From Dyadobacter sandarakinus (lineage in GTDB: Bacteria; Bacteroidota; Bacteroidia; Cytophagales; Spirosomataceae): a DNA stretch of 64,000 bases. Positions 1-9,242 of the stretch are shown here, piece after piece. Made by a program: the position numbers and the translations under genes. Numbering within the stretch: position 1 is the first letter of the stretch; each line of letters begins with the position of its first letter. The DNA lies in assembly GCF_016894445.1 (NCBI RefSeq), contig NZ_CP056775.1:5823001-5887000 (forward strand). Reading direction: 5' to 3'. The notes under the pieces are model-generated. The model had not been told where the DNA came from. It saw only the letters and a program-made list of their open reading frames with translations, and searched no databases.

Positions 1-119
1 AGTAAAGAATGTTGCACTTGTCCATAAAAAAAGTTTAAATGGCGCTCTGCCGGTTTCCGCGTGCATTAAAGCTGTTTCCCGAACCTTTAAGTAATTATTT
101 CCATTTCGGTCAATCTGTC

Positions 120-127
120 TATCTTTG
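120..127 (+). promoter_or_regulatory. -7 promoter box of guaA
   Basis: TATCTTTG fits the Bacteroidota -7 consensus TAnnTTTG and lies 19 bases before the chosen guaA ATG. No clear -33 TTG is visible. Confidence 0.6.
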
Positions 128-145
128 CGTTTTAGAAACCTATAT

Positions 146-1675
146 ATGACTGAACAAATTCTGATTTTAGATTTCGGTTCACAGTATACACAGCTAATTG
201 CAAGAAGAGTACGCGAGCTGAATGTCTATTGTGAGATCCATCCCTATAACAATTTCCCCGAGCTTACTCCCAATATCAAAGGCGTCATCCTCTCAGGCAG
301 CCCCTGCTCCGTACGCGACGCTGATTCCCCGAAAGTTGATCTCGACCAGTTCCGTAATGTAGTTCCGGTACTGGGTGTGTGCTACGGGGCTCAGCTGATG
401 GCGCATTTGCTGGGCGGTGACGTCAAGCCTTCGCAGCACCGCGAGTACGGCAGGGCGAGGCTCGAAGTCGGCGATAGGGATTCGTCCTTGCTGGCTGGCA
501 TCTCGGAGTCGTCGCAGGTGTGGATGTCCCATGGGGATACCATCGTCAGGATTCCTGATAATTTCAGCATTATTGCCTCTACGGAATCCGTGCAGGTAGC
601 TGCCTTCAAGCTGGAAGATGAGCTTACTTATGGGATACAGTTTCACCCCGAGGTAACACATACTACTGAGGGCAAGCAGCTGATGCACAATTTCGTCGTG
701 GATATCTGCGGCTGCTCGCAGGACTGGACTTCCGAATCATTTGTGGAGGAAACCGTCAGCAGCCTGCGTCAGAAGCTCGGCAACGACAAGGTAGTGATGG
801 CGCTTTCGGGTGGGGTAGACTCCACGGTAGCTGCCATGCTGGTGCACCAGGCGATTGGCAAAAACCTGTACTGCATTTTTGTAGACAATGGTTTGCTGCG
901 TAAAAATGAGTTTGAGGAAGTGCTGCACTCCTATGAAGATATGGGCCTCAATATTAAAGGTGTAGATGCGAAAGACCATTTTTACGGTCTGCTTGCCGGC
1001 CTGACCGATCCTGAGGCAAAACGCAAGGCGATCGGCAAATCCTTTATCGACATTTTTGACCAGGAAGCCCACCTTATCGAGGATGTGAAATGGCTGGGCC
1101 AGGGTACCATCTATCCCGATGTGATTGAGTCTGTTTCCATTAAAGGTCCATCGGCTACGATCAAGTCTCACCACAATGTGGGCGGGCTGCCTGACTTTAT
1201 GAAGCTCAAAGTTGTGGAGCCGCTCAATACCCTTTTCAAAGACGAGGTACGTGCGGTAGGACGGACCATGGGCATTTCGGAAAAAATTCTGGGCCGTCAT
1301 CCTTTCCCGGGGCCTGGATTGGCCATCCGTATTCTGGGTGATATTACTGCGGAGAAGGTGGCCATTCTTCAGGAAGTGGATGCCATTTTCACCGGCGGAC
1401 TCAGAAAGTGGGACTTGTATAAGGATGTATGGCAGGCAGGGGCCATGCTGCTGCCTGTACAAAGTGTGGGTGTAATGGGTGATGAGCGTACCTATGAGCG
1501 CGTCGTTGCACTGCGGGCCGTAACGTCTGTGGATGGTATGACCGCCGACTGGGCGCATTTGCCGTACGAATTCCTGGCAGAAGTTTCCAATGATATTATC
1601 AATCGCGTAAAAGGGGTGAACAGGGTAGTGTATGACATTTCCTCCAAGCCGCCTGCGACCATTGAATGGGAATAA
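146..1675 (+). CDS. guaA: GMP synthase (glutamine-hydrolysing)
   Basis: Converts XMP to GMP with ATP and glutamine in cytoplasmic purine synthesis; 509 residues, the usual length. The N-terminal class I amidotransferase domain shows the nucleophile in GVCYG (Cys79) and the His/Glu pair in FHPEV (167 and 169). The synthetase domain has the PP-loop SGGVDS at 221-226, and the C-terminal dimerisation domain ends in the family-typical PPATIEWE. The reading frame is open seven codons further up to a TTG at 125, but that TTG overlaps the -7 box, so the ATG at 146 was chosen. It is followed by a strong hairpin terminator and appears to be a single-gene unit. Confidence 0.97.
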   Translation: MTEQILILDFGSQYTQLIARRVRELNVYCEIHPYNNFPELTPNIKGVILSGSPCSVRDADSPKVDLDQFRNVVPVLGVCYGAQLMAHLLGGDVKPSQHREYGRARLEVGDRDSSLLAGISESSQVWMSHGDTIVRIPDNFSIIASTESVQVAAFKLEDELTYGIQFHPEVTHTTEGKQLMHNFVVDICGCSQDWTSESFVEETVSSLRQKLGNDKVVMALSGGVDSTVAAMLVHQAIGKNLYCIFVDNGLLRKNEFEEVLHSYEDMGLNIKGVDAKDHFYGLLAGLTDPEAKRKAIGKSFIDIFDQEAHLIEDVKWLGQGTIYPDVIESVSIKGPSATIKSHHNVGGLPDFMKLKVVEPLNTLFKDEVRAVGRTMGISEKILGRHPFPGPGLAIRILGDITAEKVAILQEVDAIFTGGLRKWDLYKDVWQAGAMLLPVQSVGVMGDERTYERVVALRAVTSVDGMTADWAHLPYEFLAEVSNDIINRVKGVNRVVYDISSKPPATIEWE

Positions 1676-1680
1676 GAAGG

Positions 1681-1716
1681 CACAAAAAAAGCGGATCGAA
1701 ATCCGCTTTTTTTGTG
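1681..1716. terminator. Bidirectional terminator after guaA
   Basis: A perfect 16-base inverted repeat (1681-1696 and 1701-1716) with a CGAA loop, a GCGGAT core and A/T tracts on both sides. It can serve guaA on the plus strand and the DUF1328 gene on the minus strand. Confidence 0.9.
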
Positions 1717-1736
1717 TGGTGTTATACTGGCAGAAC

Positions 1737-1901
1737 CTAGGATCGCCCTACGCCTCTGCTCAGCAAGCTTAGTACAAACAGTACAAGGAACACAAAGAAC
1801 AAGATTTTAGCAATTCCGGCTGCTCCTGCAGCGATGCCTCCAAAGCCCAGAATACCAGCGATGATGGCGATTACCAGGAAAATTACGGTCCATTTAAGCA
1901 T
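1737..1901 (-). CDS. DUF1328 (YtjA-like) small membrane protein
   Basis: A 54-residue protein made of two hydrophobic helices (about 3-26 and 31-47) joined by a Gly/Ala-rich turn (GFGGIAAGAAGIAKI), ending in a basic tail. Order and composition match the DUF1328/YtjA family of very small inner-membrane proteins, whose function is not established. It starts with MLKWT and is read toward the shared terminator at 1681-1716. No partner gene is adjacent; it seems monocistronic. Confidence 0.88.
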   Translation of the reverse strand: MLKWTVIFLVIAIIAGILGFGGIAAGAAGIAKILFFVFLVLFVLSLLSRGVGRS

Positions 1902-1926
1902 GGTTGAAAAGATTTAAATGTTCTTA

Positions 1927-1960
1927 ATTTATTGATGTATGTTATTTATTGATGTATGTT
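1927..1960. repeat. 17-bp perfect tandem duplication
   Basis: ATTTATTGATGTATGTT occurs twice head to tail (1927-1943 and 1944-1960), just upstream of the minus-strand DUF1328 gene. The rest of 1961-2168 shows no gene. Confidence 0.9.
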
Positions 1961-2168
1961 CTGGTTTCTACCAAACATGTGCCAGAATTCTGAAACTGCG
2001 CTGCCAATAGAAAAAACCATAAATTCAGTCAAAGACAGCCTGCGCATTGTGGAGATACATTCCCAAAAAGTTGCCATAATACTAGGCTTCAGCCAGCAGG
2101 ATGAAGTAGTACATTATTGCTGAAACTGCCAACAAACCGTTCAAATACACTATTTTGCAAAAACAACC

Positions 2169-4046
2169 ATGTTAAAGTCCCTGATGAGATTCAGATTATT
2201 TATTCCATGTTTTCTTTTGATTGCAAGTCATGCGCTGGCGCAAAGCGACCGGTGGCAGCAACGCGTGAAGTACCAGATCGAGGTGGATTTTGATGCAACC
2301 AAGCACCAGTATACAGGTACAGAAAAGCTGGTTTACTCCAACAACTCGCCCGATACACTGCAAAAGGTTTTTTATCACTTATACCTCAATGCATTTCAGC
2401 CGGGCAGCCAGATGGACGTCCGGTCGCGTACCATCAGTGATCCTGATCCGCGCGTGAAAGACCGTATCGCAAAACTTTCGCCCTCAGAAATCGGATTTGA
2501 GAAAATACGCTCGCTCAAACACAATGGAAAGCCTGTAAAGTACGAAGTGGTCGGCACCATCCTGGAAGTGACGCTTTCTGAGAAAATCCTGCCCAAAACC
2601 CAGCATACCTTTGAAATGGAGTTTGAAGCGCAGGTACCTGTACAGATCAGACGCACGGGCCGCGACAATAAGGAAGACATCGACTATTCTATGGCGCAAT
2701 GGTATCCTAAAATGTGCGAGTACGACTATGAAGGCTGGCATGCGAACCCGTACATTGCCCGGGAATTTTATGGTATCTGGGGAGATTTTGATGTAAAAAT
2801 AAAACTGGATGCTGCCTATGTGGTGGCTGCTACCGGCTACCTTCAGGATCCCGACAAGATCGGTCACGGTTATTCCAAAAAAGATGTGAAGCACAAGCCG
2901 GGCGAAAAGCTGACGTGGCATTTTATTGCGCCTGAAGTACATGATTTCATGTGGGCCGCTGACAGGGACTATGCACACGACATCGTGAAGGTTGATAATG
3001 GACTTGACCTGCATTTCTTTTACCAAACCGATACACTCGCCAGTGTCTGGAAAGAAATGGAGCCGCTCGCCGTGCGCAGCTTCAAGATTATGAATGAAAA
3101 GTTCGGCCGCTATCCTTACAAGCAATACTCCATCATACAGGGTGGCGACGGCGGGATGGAATATCCGATGGCTACGCTGATTACGGGCCGTCAGGGACTG
3201 AGCGGGCTGGTGAGTGTGGCCGTGCACGAATCCATCCACAGCTGGTTTCAGGGATTGCTGGGTACCAATGAATCCAAGTACGCCTGGATGGACGAAGGTT
3301 TTACCACCTATGCGCAGAACCTGGTGATGGCCGAGCTTTTTCCGTCTAAAAGAGATCCGCAGGCAGGCAGCACCAACAGTTACCGGGCGCTGGTAAAATC
3401 GGGCCTCGAAGAACCCATGACCACGCACTCCGATCATTATAATACCAATCGTGCATACAGCATTGCGGCTTACAGCAAAGGAGCGGTGTTTTTGAACCAG
3501 CTGGGTTACATCATCGGCAGCAGCAAGCTCGAAAGCGGTATGAAGCGGTACTTTCGTGAATGGGAGTACAAGCATCCCAATCCCACCGATCTGAAGCGCA
3601 TTATGGAAAAGGAATCGGGACTTGAACTTGACTGGTACTGGGAAGACTTTGTCGGTACTACGAAAACCATTGATTACAGCATCCGCGAAGTAACGGCGAA
3701 TGCAGGGAAAACCGATGTGGTGCTGGAACGTATTGGTCAGATGCCCATGCCGCTGGATGTAGTGGTGAGCTATAAAGACGGAAGTCAGGAGAACTTTTAC
3801 ATTCCGCTGGAAATGATGCGCGGAGAAAAGGAGGAAAAGCTTTACTCCAAAACCACATTGCTCGCCGACTGGGGCTGGACGTATCCCGAATATTCGTTTA
3901 CCATCGACAGGAACCAGGCTGATATTGTCCGCATTGTGATAGATCCGAGCCAGAGAATGGCGGATATAGAGCCTGAAAACAATACCTATCCCGCTACTGC
4001 CAACCGGGAAACACCCCGCGCCAGAGGCGAAAAGGTAATACGCTGA
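2169..4046 (+). CDS. M1 family metallopeptidase, exported
   Basis: A 625-residue zinc aminopeptidase-like protein. Residues 1-25 are a signal peptide ending SHALAQ. The N-terminal part is the beta-rich M1 domain. The gluzincin signature HESIH lies at 353-357 and the third zinc ligand Glu376 follows after 18 residues in MDEGF, the exact M1 spacing. An exopeptidase-like motif GGMEYP precedes it. The C-terminal region (about 500-600) is beta-rich and shorter than in ERAP-type enzymes. Expected in the periplasm or outer envelope, probably in peptide scavenging. It faces the minus-strand DUF5686 gene without any gap. Confidence 0.9.
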   Translation: MLKSLMRFRLFIPCFLLIASHALAQSDRWQQRVKYQIEVDFDATKHQYTGTEKLVYSNNSPDTLQKVFYHLYLNAFQPGSQMDVRSRTISDPDPRVKDRIAKLSPSEIGFEKIRSLKHNGKPVKYEVVGTILEVTLSEKILPKTQHTFEMEFEAQVPVQIRRTGRDNKEDIDYSMAQWYPKMCEYDYEGWHANPYIAREFYGIWGDFDVKIKLDAAYVVAATGYLQDPDKIGHGYSKKDVKHKPGEKLTWHFIAPEVHDFMWAADRDYAHDIVKVDNGLDLHFFYQTDTLASVWKEMEPLAVRSFKIMNEKFGRYPYKQYSIIQGGDGGMEYPMATLITGRQGLSGLVSVAVHESIHSWFQGLLGTNESKYAWMDEGFTTYAQNLVMAELFPSKRDPQAGSTNSYRALVKSGLEEPMTTHSDHYNTNRAYSIAAYSKGAVFLNQLGYIIGSSKLESGMKRYFREWEYKHPNPTDLKRIMEKESGLELDWYWEDFVGTTKTIDYSIREVTANAGKTDVVLERIGQMPMPLDVVVSYKDGSQENFYIPLEMMRGEKEEKLYSKTTLLADWGWTYPEYSFTIDRNQADIVRIVIDPSQRMADIEPENNTYPATANRETPRARGEKVIR

Positions 4047-6608
4047 TTACCTCCCGAACTTAATGGATGTCCCGACACGGAAGCCCATTTGCTTGAAATG
4101 GCTTCCGTGGAACTGGGCTACTGCTTCCAGGCGGATCACCCGCAGAATGTCATCCAGCCCATATACCACCTCGGAGTAATTGCGAATGCTCGGTACGCGC
4201 AGGTAATGCAGCTGCAATGTTTCCGATAGACCTGTAACCCGCAGTGCCTGCACCCGCGTCAGCAGAAAGTGTTGCATGGTCCATACGGCATGTGCCTGGA
4301 AAAACCAGGAGTCGGTGCTGTAACGATAGTATTGCAACATCCGGAACTGGTCCGGCGGGTAGGCGTACTGAAAAAAGAATTCGTTACCCATAAAATGCCG
4401 GTAGTCAGGAAAGTACATTTTTTTGGTACTGAGAAATCCGCCTCCGTTTACATAATACTCCAAATGGCTGCGTGGCCCCAGGCTCAGGTCCTGGCGGATA
4501 GTCCCTTCAAGCATGTCGTAAGCTACGTCGCCCCCAAATGCCGCCGCACTTTTGTAATGTACTCCAAATGATGGCCCTTTGCTCCGGAGATAGCGTTTCT
4601 CGCCATTCCGGATCAGGTACCTGCGCCACGGACGTATCTGTGCATTCAGATTAAACAACAATGCATTGTGCTGAGGGAAACCGGTATTTGCAAGCTCTTT
4701 GCTCACAGGTCTGTTGGGGGTATAACTGTAATTGTTCCAGAAGAAAATAGGCCGGGCGCTCTCCTGGTTGAATAATTCCTTTCGGTGTTCATACTCCACA
4801 TTTCCGCTGATACTCAGTATATCACCTATGTTTCGCAGTGTAAATTCGGCTGTCCCATACTGTCCCTGGTAAAGCTTCATAAAACTCCGGTCAAAAAAGC
4901 GGGCTGCAAGGCTGTTGGGAAGAGGAGGGATCGGGTTTGCATTGTTGATCTGCCGTGCCATCTCGCCGCCGCCAAGCATCAGGTTCCACTTCTCATTTCC
5001 CACATTCGTTTCCAGGTTTCCGTATACCCGCTTCCGGCCGAATGAGTAGCGGATCAGTGGGTTTACATTGAAATAGCTGTTTTTGCCCCACTTCTTTTCC
5101 CATTTTGTCAGAAAATTAATGGCATTGCCCTCTACCGTGTTGTAGCTGATGGAAAGGAGCGGACTTTTGAAGTAAAAAGTCCTGCGATCGCCCAGTGCAT
5201 AAGTGTTGCCGGTAGCCAGGTGAACAGGCTTGAAATACAGAGAATCGGGCCGGGCTTTGGTACCGGACACTGTTTTAACCACCTGAATGCTATCCTGCGA
5301 AACGTAGCTCGCTACCTCCGACTGCGTGAGGGGAACAGGTCTGAGAACCTGCCAGTAGGCAGTGTCACGCTTGTTGGCCAGCGGATCCACAACAATGGAA
5401 TCCTCACGCACGAGGCGGTCGCTGGTTTCCTGTACGGCACCCGCCTTCTTTTGTTCACGCTCGTACTTTCTGGTTAGTTTGCGAAAGTCACGCGTGGAAA
5501 AAGCCTTTTGCTGTGCAATAAGCTGTTCAAGGTTGTTTCCTTTTTCCGGTGAGGGCTTATCCTCTTTCTTATGGTCGGTAATCTGGATTTGCTCTTTTAA
5601 AGCAGGATCAATGTCGAGCTTCTGATAAGTGAGTGAAACCAGGTACCTGAACTCACCGGCAAATCCTAGGTAGCTGCCACTCAGGCTGAATTGCTGGTTG
5701 ACAGGAACCCAAACCTGCTGGATTGGACTGAAAAACTGTTTGGCCGCAATGTTGAGCCCGCTGGTGGTCGTCTGCAGGTCGTAGCTGTGAATGGACCATA
5801 AGTCTTCCAGGATAAAAATGCTTCCTTTAAAAACTCCTTCTCCATACGCTTTGGGTATGACCCTGATTTTGTTGACAACCTGCCCGTGTTCTTCAAAGTA
5901 ACCTTCGTATTCGAATTTATAATAGGCAAATGCCCGGGGCGAAAGGGGAGAGATCGTGCCGGCAATTTCAGGACTGTACAGGCTCGCCAGGATGTATTCA
6001 TTGGGCGACGGCAAACTGTTGTCGAAACTATTGCGGGTTGAGATGATTTTCTGGCTGTACGTATTGGGGCGGCGATAGCGGATCTCGGCCACACTTTCGT
6101 TGAGAATCGATTTACCTTCCTGCACACCTTCCTTTTTCAGGCGTTTTTCAAGCAGTCCGGGGATTTTTGTCGGCAGCCCTGTACTCCGGGAATATACGCG
6201 TGCCGTATAACCTCTGATCTGAAGCTGATGAAAACGTGCCTTCGCAATCGCCCGCCGCATTACGGTATAGGCGGGGTCTTCCTTGTCTTTGCCAATGCTG
6301 GCCTCCGGCAGGTTCAGGGCTTGTTCTTCCAGCGTTATATCCAGTGTGGTAAAGGCTTCTGTGACGGCGACTTTTTTTACAATGCTCTTAAAACCAAGGT
6401 ATTGAAATACAATTTCGTAGTTTCCGGCAGGCAGGGCAAACTCGTAAATCCCCTCACTGTTGGCCATGGTGCCTTCACTTGTACCTCTTGCCGTTATACC
6501 CGCATAAGGCAGTGGCTGCCCGCCTGCTGCGGTAATTTTACCTTTGATGCCGCCTGCGCGCGCTGTGTAGGAAAGTAAGCAAAATACGAGAAGGACAGCC
6601 AGGCGCAT
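4047..6608 (-). CDS. DUF5686 / carboxypeptidase-regulatory-like outer membrane protein
   Basis: An 853-residue protein from the ATG at 6608, chosen because it gives a clean signal peptide (MRLAVLLVFCLLSYTARAGG); the frame stays open for 55 codons upstream without such a leader. After the leader comes a carboxypeptidase-D regulatory beta-sandwich (GKITAAGGQPLPYAGI), then the DUF5686 region beginning near DPAYTVMRRAIAKA, and a long beta-rich C-terminus ending in FGR that suggests an outer-membrane barrel. A Lys/Glu-rich segment lies in the middle. A second member of the family is at 50290-52854. Function unknown; not a TonB receptor, since no plug domain is seen. Confidence 0.85.
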   Translation of the reverse strand: MRLAVLLVFCLLSYTARAGGIKGKITAAGGQPLPYAGITARGTSEGTMANSEGIYEFALPAGNYEIVFQYLGFKSIVKKVAVTEAFTTLDITLEEQALNLPEASIGKDKEDPAYTVMRRAIAKARFHQLQIRGYTARVYSRSTGLPTKIPGLLEKRLKKEGVQEGKSILNESVAEIRYRRPNTYSQKIISTRNSFDNSLPSPNEYILASLYSPEIAGTISPLSPRAFAYYKFEYEGYFEEHGQVVNKIRVIPKAYGEGVFKGSIFILEDLWSIHSYDLQTTTSGLNIAAKQFFSPIQQVWVPVNQQFSLSGSYLGFAGEFRYLVSLTYQKLDIDPALKEQIQITDHKKEDKPSPEKGNNLEQLIAQQKAFSTRDFRKLTRKYEREQKKAGAVQETSDRLVREDSIVVDPLANKRDTAYWQVLRPVPLTQSEVASYVSQDSIQVVKTVSGTKARPDSLYFKPVHLATGNTYALGDRRTFYFKSPLLSISYNTVEGNAINFLTKWEKKWGKNSYFNVNPLIRYSFGRKRVYGNLETNVGNEKWNLMLGGGEMARQINNANPIPPLPNSLAARFFDRSFMKLYQGQYGTAEFTLRNIGDILSISGNVEYEHRKELFNQESARPIFFWNNYSYTPNRPVSKELANTGFPQHNALLFNLNAQIRPWRRYLIRNGEKRYLRSKGPSFGVHYKSAAAFGGDVAYDMLEGTIRQDLSLGPRSHLEYYVNGGGFLSTKKMYFPDYRHFMGNEFFFQYAYPPDQFRMLQYYRYSTDSWFFQAHAVWTMQHFLLTRVQALRVTGLSETLQLHYLRVPSIRNYSEVVYGLDDILRVIRLEAVAQFHGSHFKQMGFRVGTSIKFGR

Positions 6609-6729
6609 GCGTCGAGGTGTTGTACAGTTATAATGAATAGACAAGGATTCCGATCGGGCGAAAATACCAATTTTCCCTGCTTTGAAAACATTATATAACT
6701 GTACCAGCCGGCTGTGATCGTACTGGTAA

Positions 6730-6769
6730 AAAAGAAAAGCAGCATGCAGCGCGAAGGCCAGATGCTGCT
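6730..6769 (-). terminator. Terminator after the DsbA-like gene
   Basis: On the minus strand AGCAGCAT and ATGCTGCT (6762-6769 and 6738-6745) pair around a 16-base loop and are followed by a T-rich run. It lies 19 bases after the DsbA-like stop codon. Confidence 0.6.
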
Positions 6770-6787
6770 CCATGTATGTTCAGCTCG

Positions 6788-7495
6788 TTAGTTACAAATG
6801 CCGTCGGGCGTGCAGGCAGCACCCTCAGCCAGGCTCTGTAGGGGTTGCGGGTTTTCTTTTTCCCACTCACCAAATGATTTTTCAAGTGCCGCAAAGAATG
6901 TCTCGGATGACTGAGCGCCGGACACGGCGTATTTCCGGTCGAGGACAAAAAACGGTACACCGCGCGCACCTACCTGCTGTGCCTCATACACATCCTGCCG
7001 CACCGCAGCACCGAACTCATTGCCGGACAGCACAGATTTCAGCTCCACTTCGTCCAGCCCGATGGCAGTTCCGAGTGCAACCAGCACATCATGGTCGGCC
7101 GTGTTTTTTCCATCCGTGAAGTATGCTCTGAAAAGCTGCTCCTCGGCTTCATCACCCTTGCCTTTTGTTTTGGCAAACTGTACAAACCGGTGTGCATCAA
7201 AAGAGTTGGCTACCACGGCCTGATCCATGTTGTATTCCAGGCCTACTTCCGCTGCCAGGTTAGTCACGTGGTCATTGACCTGCCGTGCATAATCCGGAGC
7301 CCAGCCTTTTACTTCTGCCAGGTAATCATTAATGCTTTTGCCCGGCTCGGTTTTCATGTCCGGGTTCAGCTGAAAGCTTTTCCACTCCACATCTACGCGC
7401 TCGCGACCAGGGAAGGTTGCCAGTGCGTTTTCAAACTTCCGCTTGCCGATATAGCAAAACGGGCACATTACGTCACTCCATATTTCGACTTTCAT
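6788..7495 (-). CDS. DsbA family oxidoreductase (FrnE-like)
   Basis: A 235-residue thioredoxin-fold protein of the FrnE/2-hydroxychromene isomerase type. The redox motif CPFC lies at about residues 11-14 (MCPFCYIGKR), followed by the helical insertion, and the cis-proline loop is GVPFFVLD near 185-192. A further Cys pair near the C-terminus (ACTPDGICN) recalls FrnE proteins with a second cysteine site. No signal peptide, so cytoplasmic. It follows the nitroreductase gene by 49 bases in the same direction, which suggests one unit opposite the HxlR regulator and a role in thiol or electrophile stress (inference). Confidence 0.9.
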   Translation of the reverse strand: MKVEIWSDVMCPFCYIGKRKFENALATFPGRERVDVEWKSFQLNPDMKTEPGKSINDYLAEVKGWAPDYARQVNDHVTNLAAEVGLEYNMDQAVVANSFDAHRFVQFAKTKGKGDEAEEQLFRAYFTDGKNTADHDVLVALGTAIGLDEVELKSVLSGNEFGAAVRQDVYEAQQVGARGVPFFVLDRKYAVSGAQSSETFFAALEKSFGEWEKENPQPLQSLAEGAACTPDGICN

Positions 7496-7544
7496 CTTAT
7501 TCTTTTGTTTGGGTAAACAGTCGGGTCGCCGATTTTGTTTACAA

Positions 7545-8177
7545 CTAAACTGTAATAAAAAGTTCTTCGTGCGGCCTGCGTACCTTTTTGGCCGATGCCA
7601 GCGGGTCTTTTTCTTCGTCCCGGTAGCCCAGCGCCACCATCACCACACTTTTCAAACCTTTTTCCTTCAGGTTCAGGACCTCATCCAGCAAAGCTGCATC
7701 AAAACCCTCCATAGGCGTAGCGTCCACCTGTTCGGTAGCAGCGGCAATCAGGCCATAGCCAAGCGCAATGTACGCCTGCCGGGCCGACCAGTTAAATAGT
7801 TCTTCCTGCGACCGGCTCAGAAGGCTCTCTTTGATCTTGTTTTGAAACAATGCCAGCGATTCCACCGGAATGCCGCGGGTTGAGGCAATCAGATTGATAT
7901 AATGGTCAATATTATCAGCAGTAACCGTTTCCCAAGCCGCAAATACCAGCACGTGAGATGCCTCTAGAATCTGTGGCTGGCTGTTGGCTGCCTGGTGCAT
8001 CTTTTCCCTGGTCTCCCGGTCTTCAATAACCAGTATATTGAATGGTTGAAGGCCCACCGAGGTTGGCGCCAGGTTGATTGCTTCCAGGATCGTACCCAGT
8101 TTTGCTGCGGGTACTATATTTCCATTCATCCGTTTTGCTGCATATCTCCAGTGCAGTCTTGAAATTAAGTCGCTCAT
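7545..8177 (-). CDS. NAD(P)H-dependent nitroreductase family oxidoreductase
   Basis: A 210-residue FMN-dependent enzyme of the NfsB-like nitroreductase family. The N-terminal RYAAKRMNG and the LAPTSVGLQPFNILVIED stretch match FMN-binding segments, and VMVALGYRDEEKDPLA near the C-terminus is the family end motif. Such enzymes reduce nitro compounds or quinones with two electrons. It is divergent from an HxlR regulator, 92 bases from that ATG, and heads a probable two-gene unit with the DsbA-like gene. Confidence 0.9.
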   Translation of the reverse strand: MSDLISRLHWRYAAKRMNGNIVPAAKLGTILEAINLAPTSVGLQPFNILVIEDRETREKMHQAANSQPQILEASHVLVFAAWETVTADNIDHYINLIASTRGIPVESLALFQNKIKESLLSRSQEELFNWSARQAYIALGYGLIAAATEQVDATPMEGFDAALLDEVLNLKEKGLKSVVMVALGYRDEEKDPLASAKKVRRPHEELFITV

Positions 8178-8202
8178 ATTGAGAGAAATTTTTATTTTTG
8201 CA

Positions 8203-8210
8203 CAAACTTA
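8203..8210 (-). promoter_or_regulatory. -7 box of the nitroreductase-dsbA unit
   Basis: TAAGTTTG on the minus strand fits TAnnTTTG, 25 bases upstream of the nitroreductase ATG. Confidence 0.6.
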
Positions 8211-8219
8211 AATAAATTG

Positions 8220-8245
8220 ACTATACAATAGTAAGTACTATACAA
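8220..8245. promoter_or_regulatory. Possible HxlR operator between divergent genes
   Basis: ACTATACAA is repeated directly (8220-8228 and 8237-8245), and within it ATAGTA-AG-TACTAT forms a dyad (8228-8241). It lies just upstream of the nitroreductase -7 box, so a bound regulator could cover that promoter. The link to the adjacent HxlR protein is inferred. Confidence 0.5.
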
Positions 8246-8269
8246 AAGGATAGTTAAATTGGTTTGGAT

Positions 8270-8641
8270 ATGGTCACAAAAAGCACAGAGTCGGTTCGGG
8301 TCCATACAGTAGGTGAGTGTACCAAAAGCATGTTGCCTGTGCGCGATGCGCTGGAAGTGCTCAGCGGCAAATGGAAATTGCCGATTATCATTTCACTGAT
8401 GTTCGGCAACAAGCGTTTTTCCCAGATCGCGAAGGAAGTGCCTGGCATTACGGACAAGATGTTGTCCAAAGAGCTGCGCGAGCTCGAATCGAATGACCTC
8501 GTGAAGCGGACGGTTTACGACTCCATTCCCGTAATAGTAGAGTACAACCTGACGGAATATGGGCATTCGCTGAAAAGTGTGATTGAAGTGCTGCGCAACT
8601 GGGGCGTGGCGCACCGGCAGCGGATTATGAAGAAAGAGTAG
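8270..8641 (+). CDS. HxlR family winged-helix transcriptional regulator
   Basis: A 123-residue MarR-related regulator. It has the HxlR core: LEVLSGKWKLPIIISL near 28-45, then the recognition region RFSQIAKEVPGITDKMLSKEL and the wing around VIVEYNLTEYGHSL. A single Cys17 sits before the winged helix, where redox-sensing HxlR proteins such as YodB keep their reactive cysteine. The ATG at 8270 was preferred to a TTG two codons up. It is divergent from the nitroreductase-DsbA unit and probably controls it. Confidence 0.9.
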   Translation: MVTKSTESVRVHTVGECTKSMLPVRDALEVLSGKWKLPIIISLMFGNKRFSQIAKEVPGITDKMLSKELRELESNDLVKRTVYDSIPVIVEYNLTEYGHSLKSVIEVLRNWGVAHRQRIMKKE

Positions 8642-8664
8642 TCTGAACCTGAATGCCTGTTGAA

Positions 8665-9042
8665 TTATTCATTTCTGATCTGGCCGGAATAAATCCCAAA
8701 CCGGGCTGGCTGCGGTCCCTGGTATTGCCAGTTTGTAAAATATCCTGAGTTCAGCGTGACGGAATCAGTCGAGCTCAGGTATGCTGTTATAATGAACCCA
8801 CCTTCGGGCACACCCAGGTCGCGCCTGATATTCACATTAATTTCTTTCGTTTCCCCGGCGGGTAGGTCAGTGAGGGTCCATGTTTTTCTCCCATTTGCCC
8901 CGTCAATCCGAACTTTGGGGATGATGGAGCTCGTCTTATTTACGACAGAAAGCTGAAAATCATACTTCTGCTTATCAAACTGATCATCACAGGAAGTCAC
9001 TCCCGCCAAAGCTGAAAGCAGTATCCATTTATACAATTTCAT
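8665..9042 (-). CDS. Small hypothetical lipoprotein
   Basis: 125 residues. The first 18 form a lipoprotein signal peptide with lipobox VTSC (Cys18), followed by acidic DDQ, a context compatible with surface export in Bacteroidota. The mature part is beta-rich, with DLPAGETKEINVNI suggesting an immunoglobulin-like or transthyretin-like sandwich. No family recognised. It converges with the HxlR gene (23-base gap) and is the last gene before the repeat-rich patch downstream of fba. Confidence 0.7.
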   Translation of the reverse strand: MKLYKWILLSALAGVTSCDDQFDKQKYDFQLSVVNKTSSIIPKVRIDGANGRKTWTLTDLPAGETKEINVNIRRDLGVPEGGFIITAYLSSTDSVTLNSGYFTNWQYQGPQPARFGIYSGQIRNE

Positions 9043-9242
9043 TCACGCTGGTTATGTGGGGGTGGTGCAATTTTTTAATAAGCATTCACTTTCAGGAATT
9101 TGAATGTACCCCGAGCTCATTCCGGAGCATAGCTCTGGTCAAAAGCAAAATCTGGGTATCACATATTAGTTTCAGATCTGCCAGCCTGCATGAAGAAATG
9201 ATTTGCCGGGTAGTTGAATGATCGGCCGGTAGGTTTTGTAGA

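Noticed and set aside
737..1558. Long open frame antisense to guaA
   Set aside because: It mirrors the codon structure of a well-supported gene; similar shadow frames occur opposite most genes here, such as 2484-3575 and 55008-55880.
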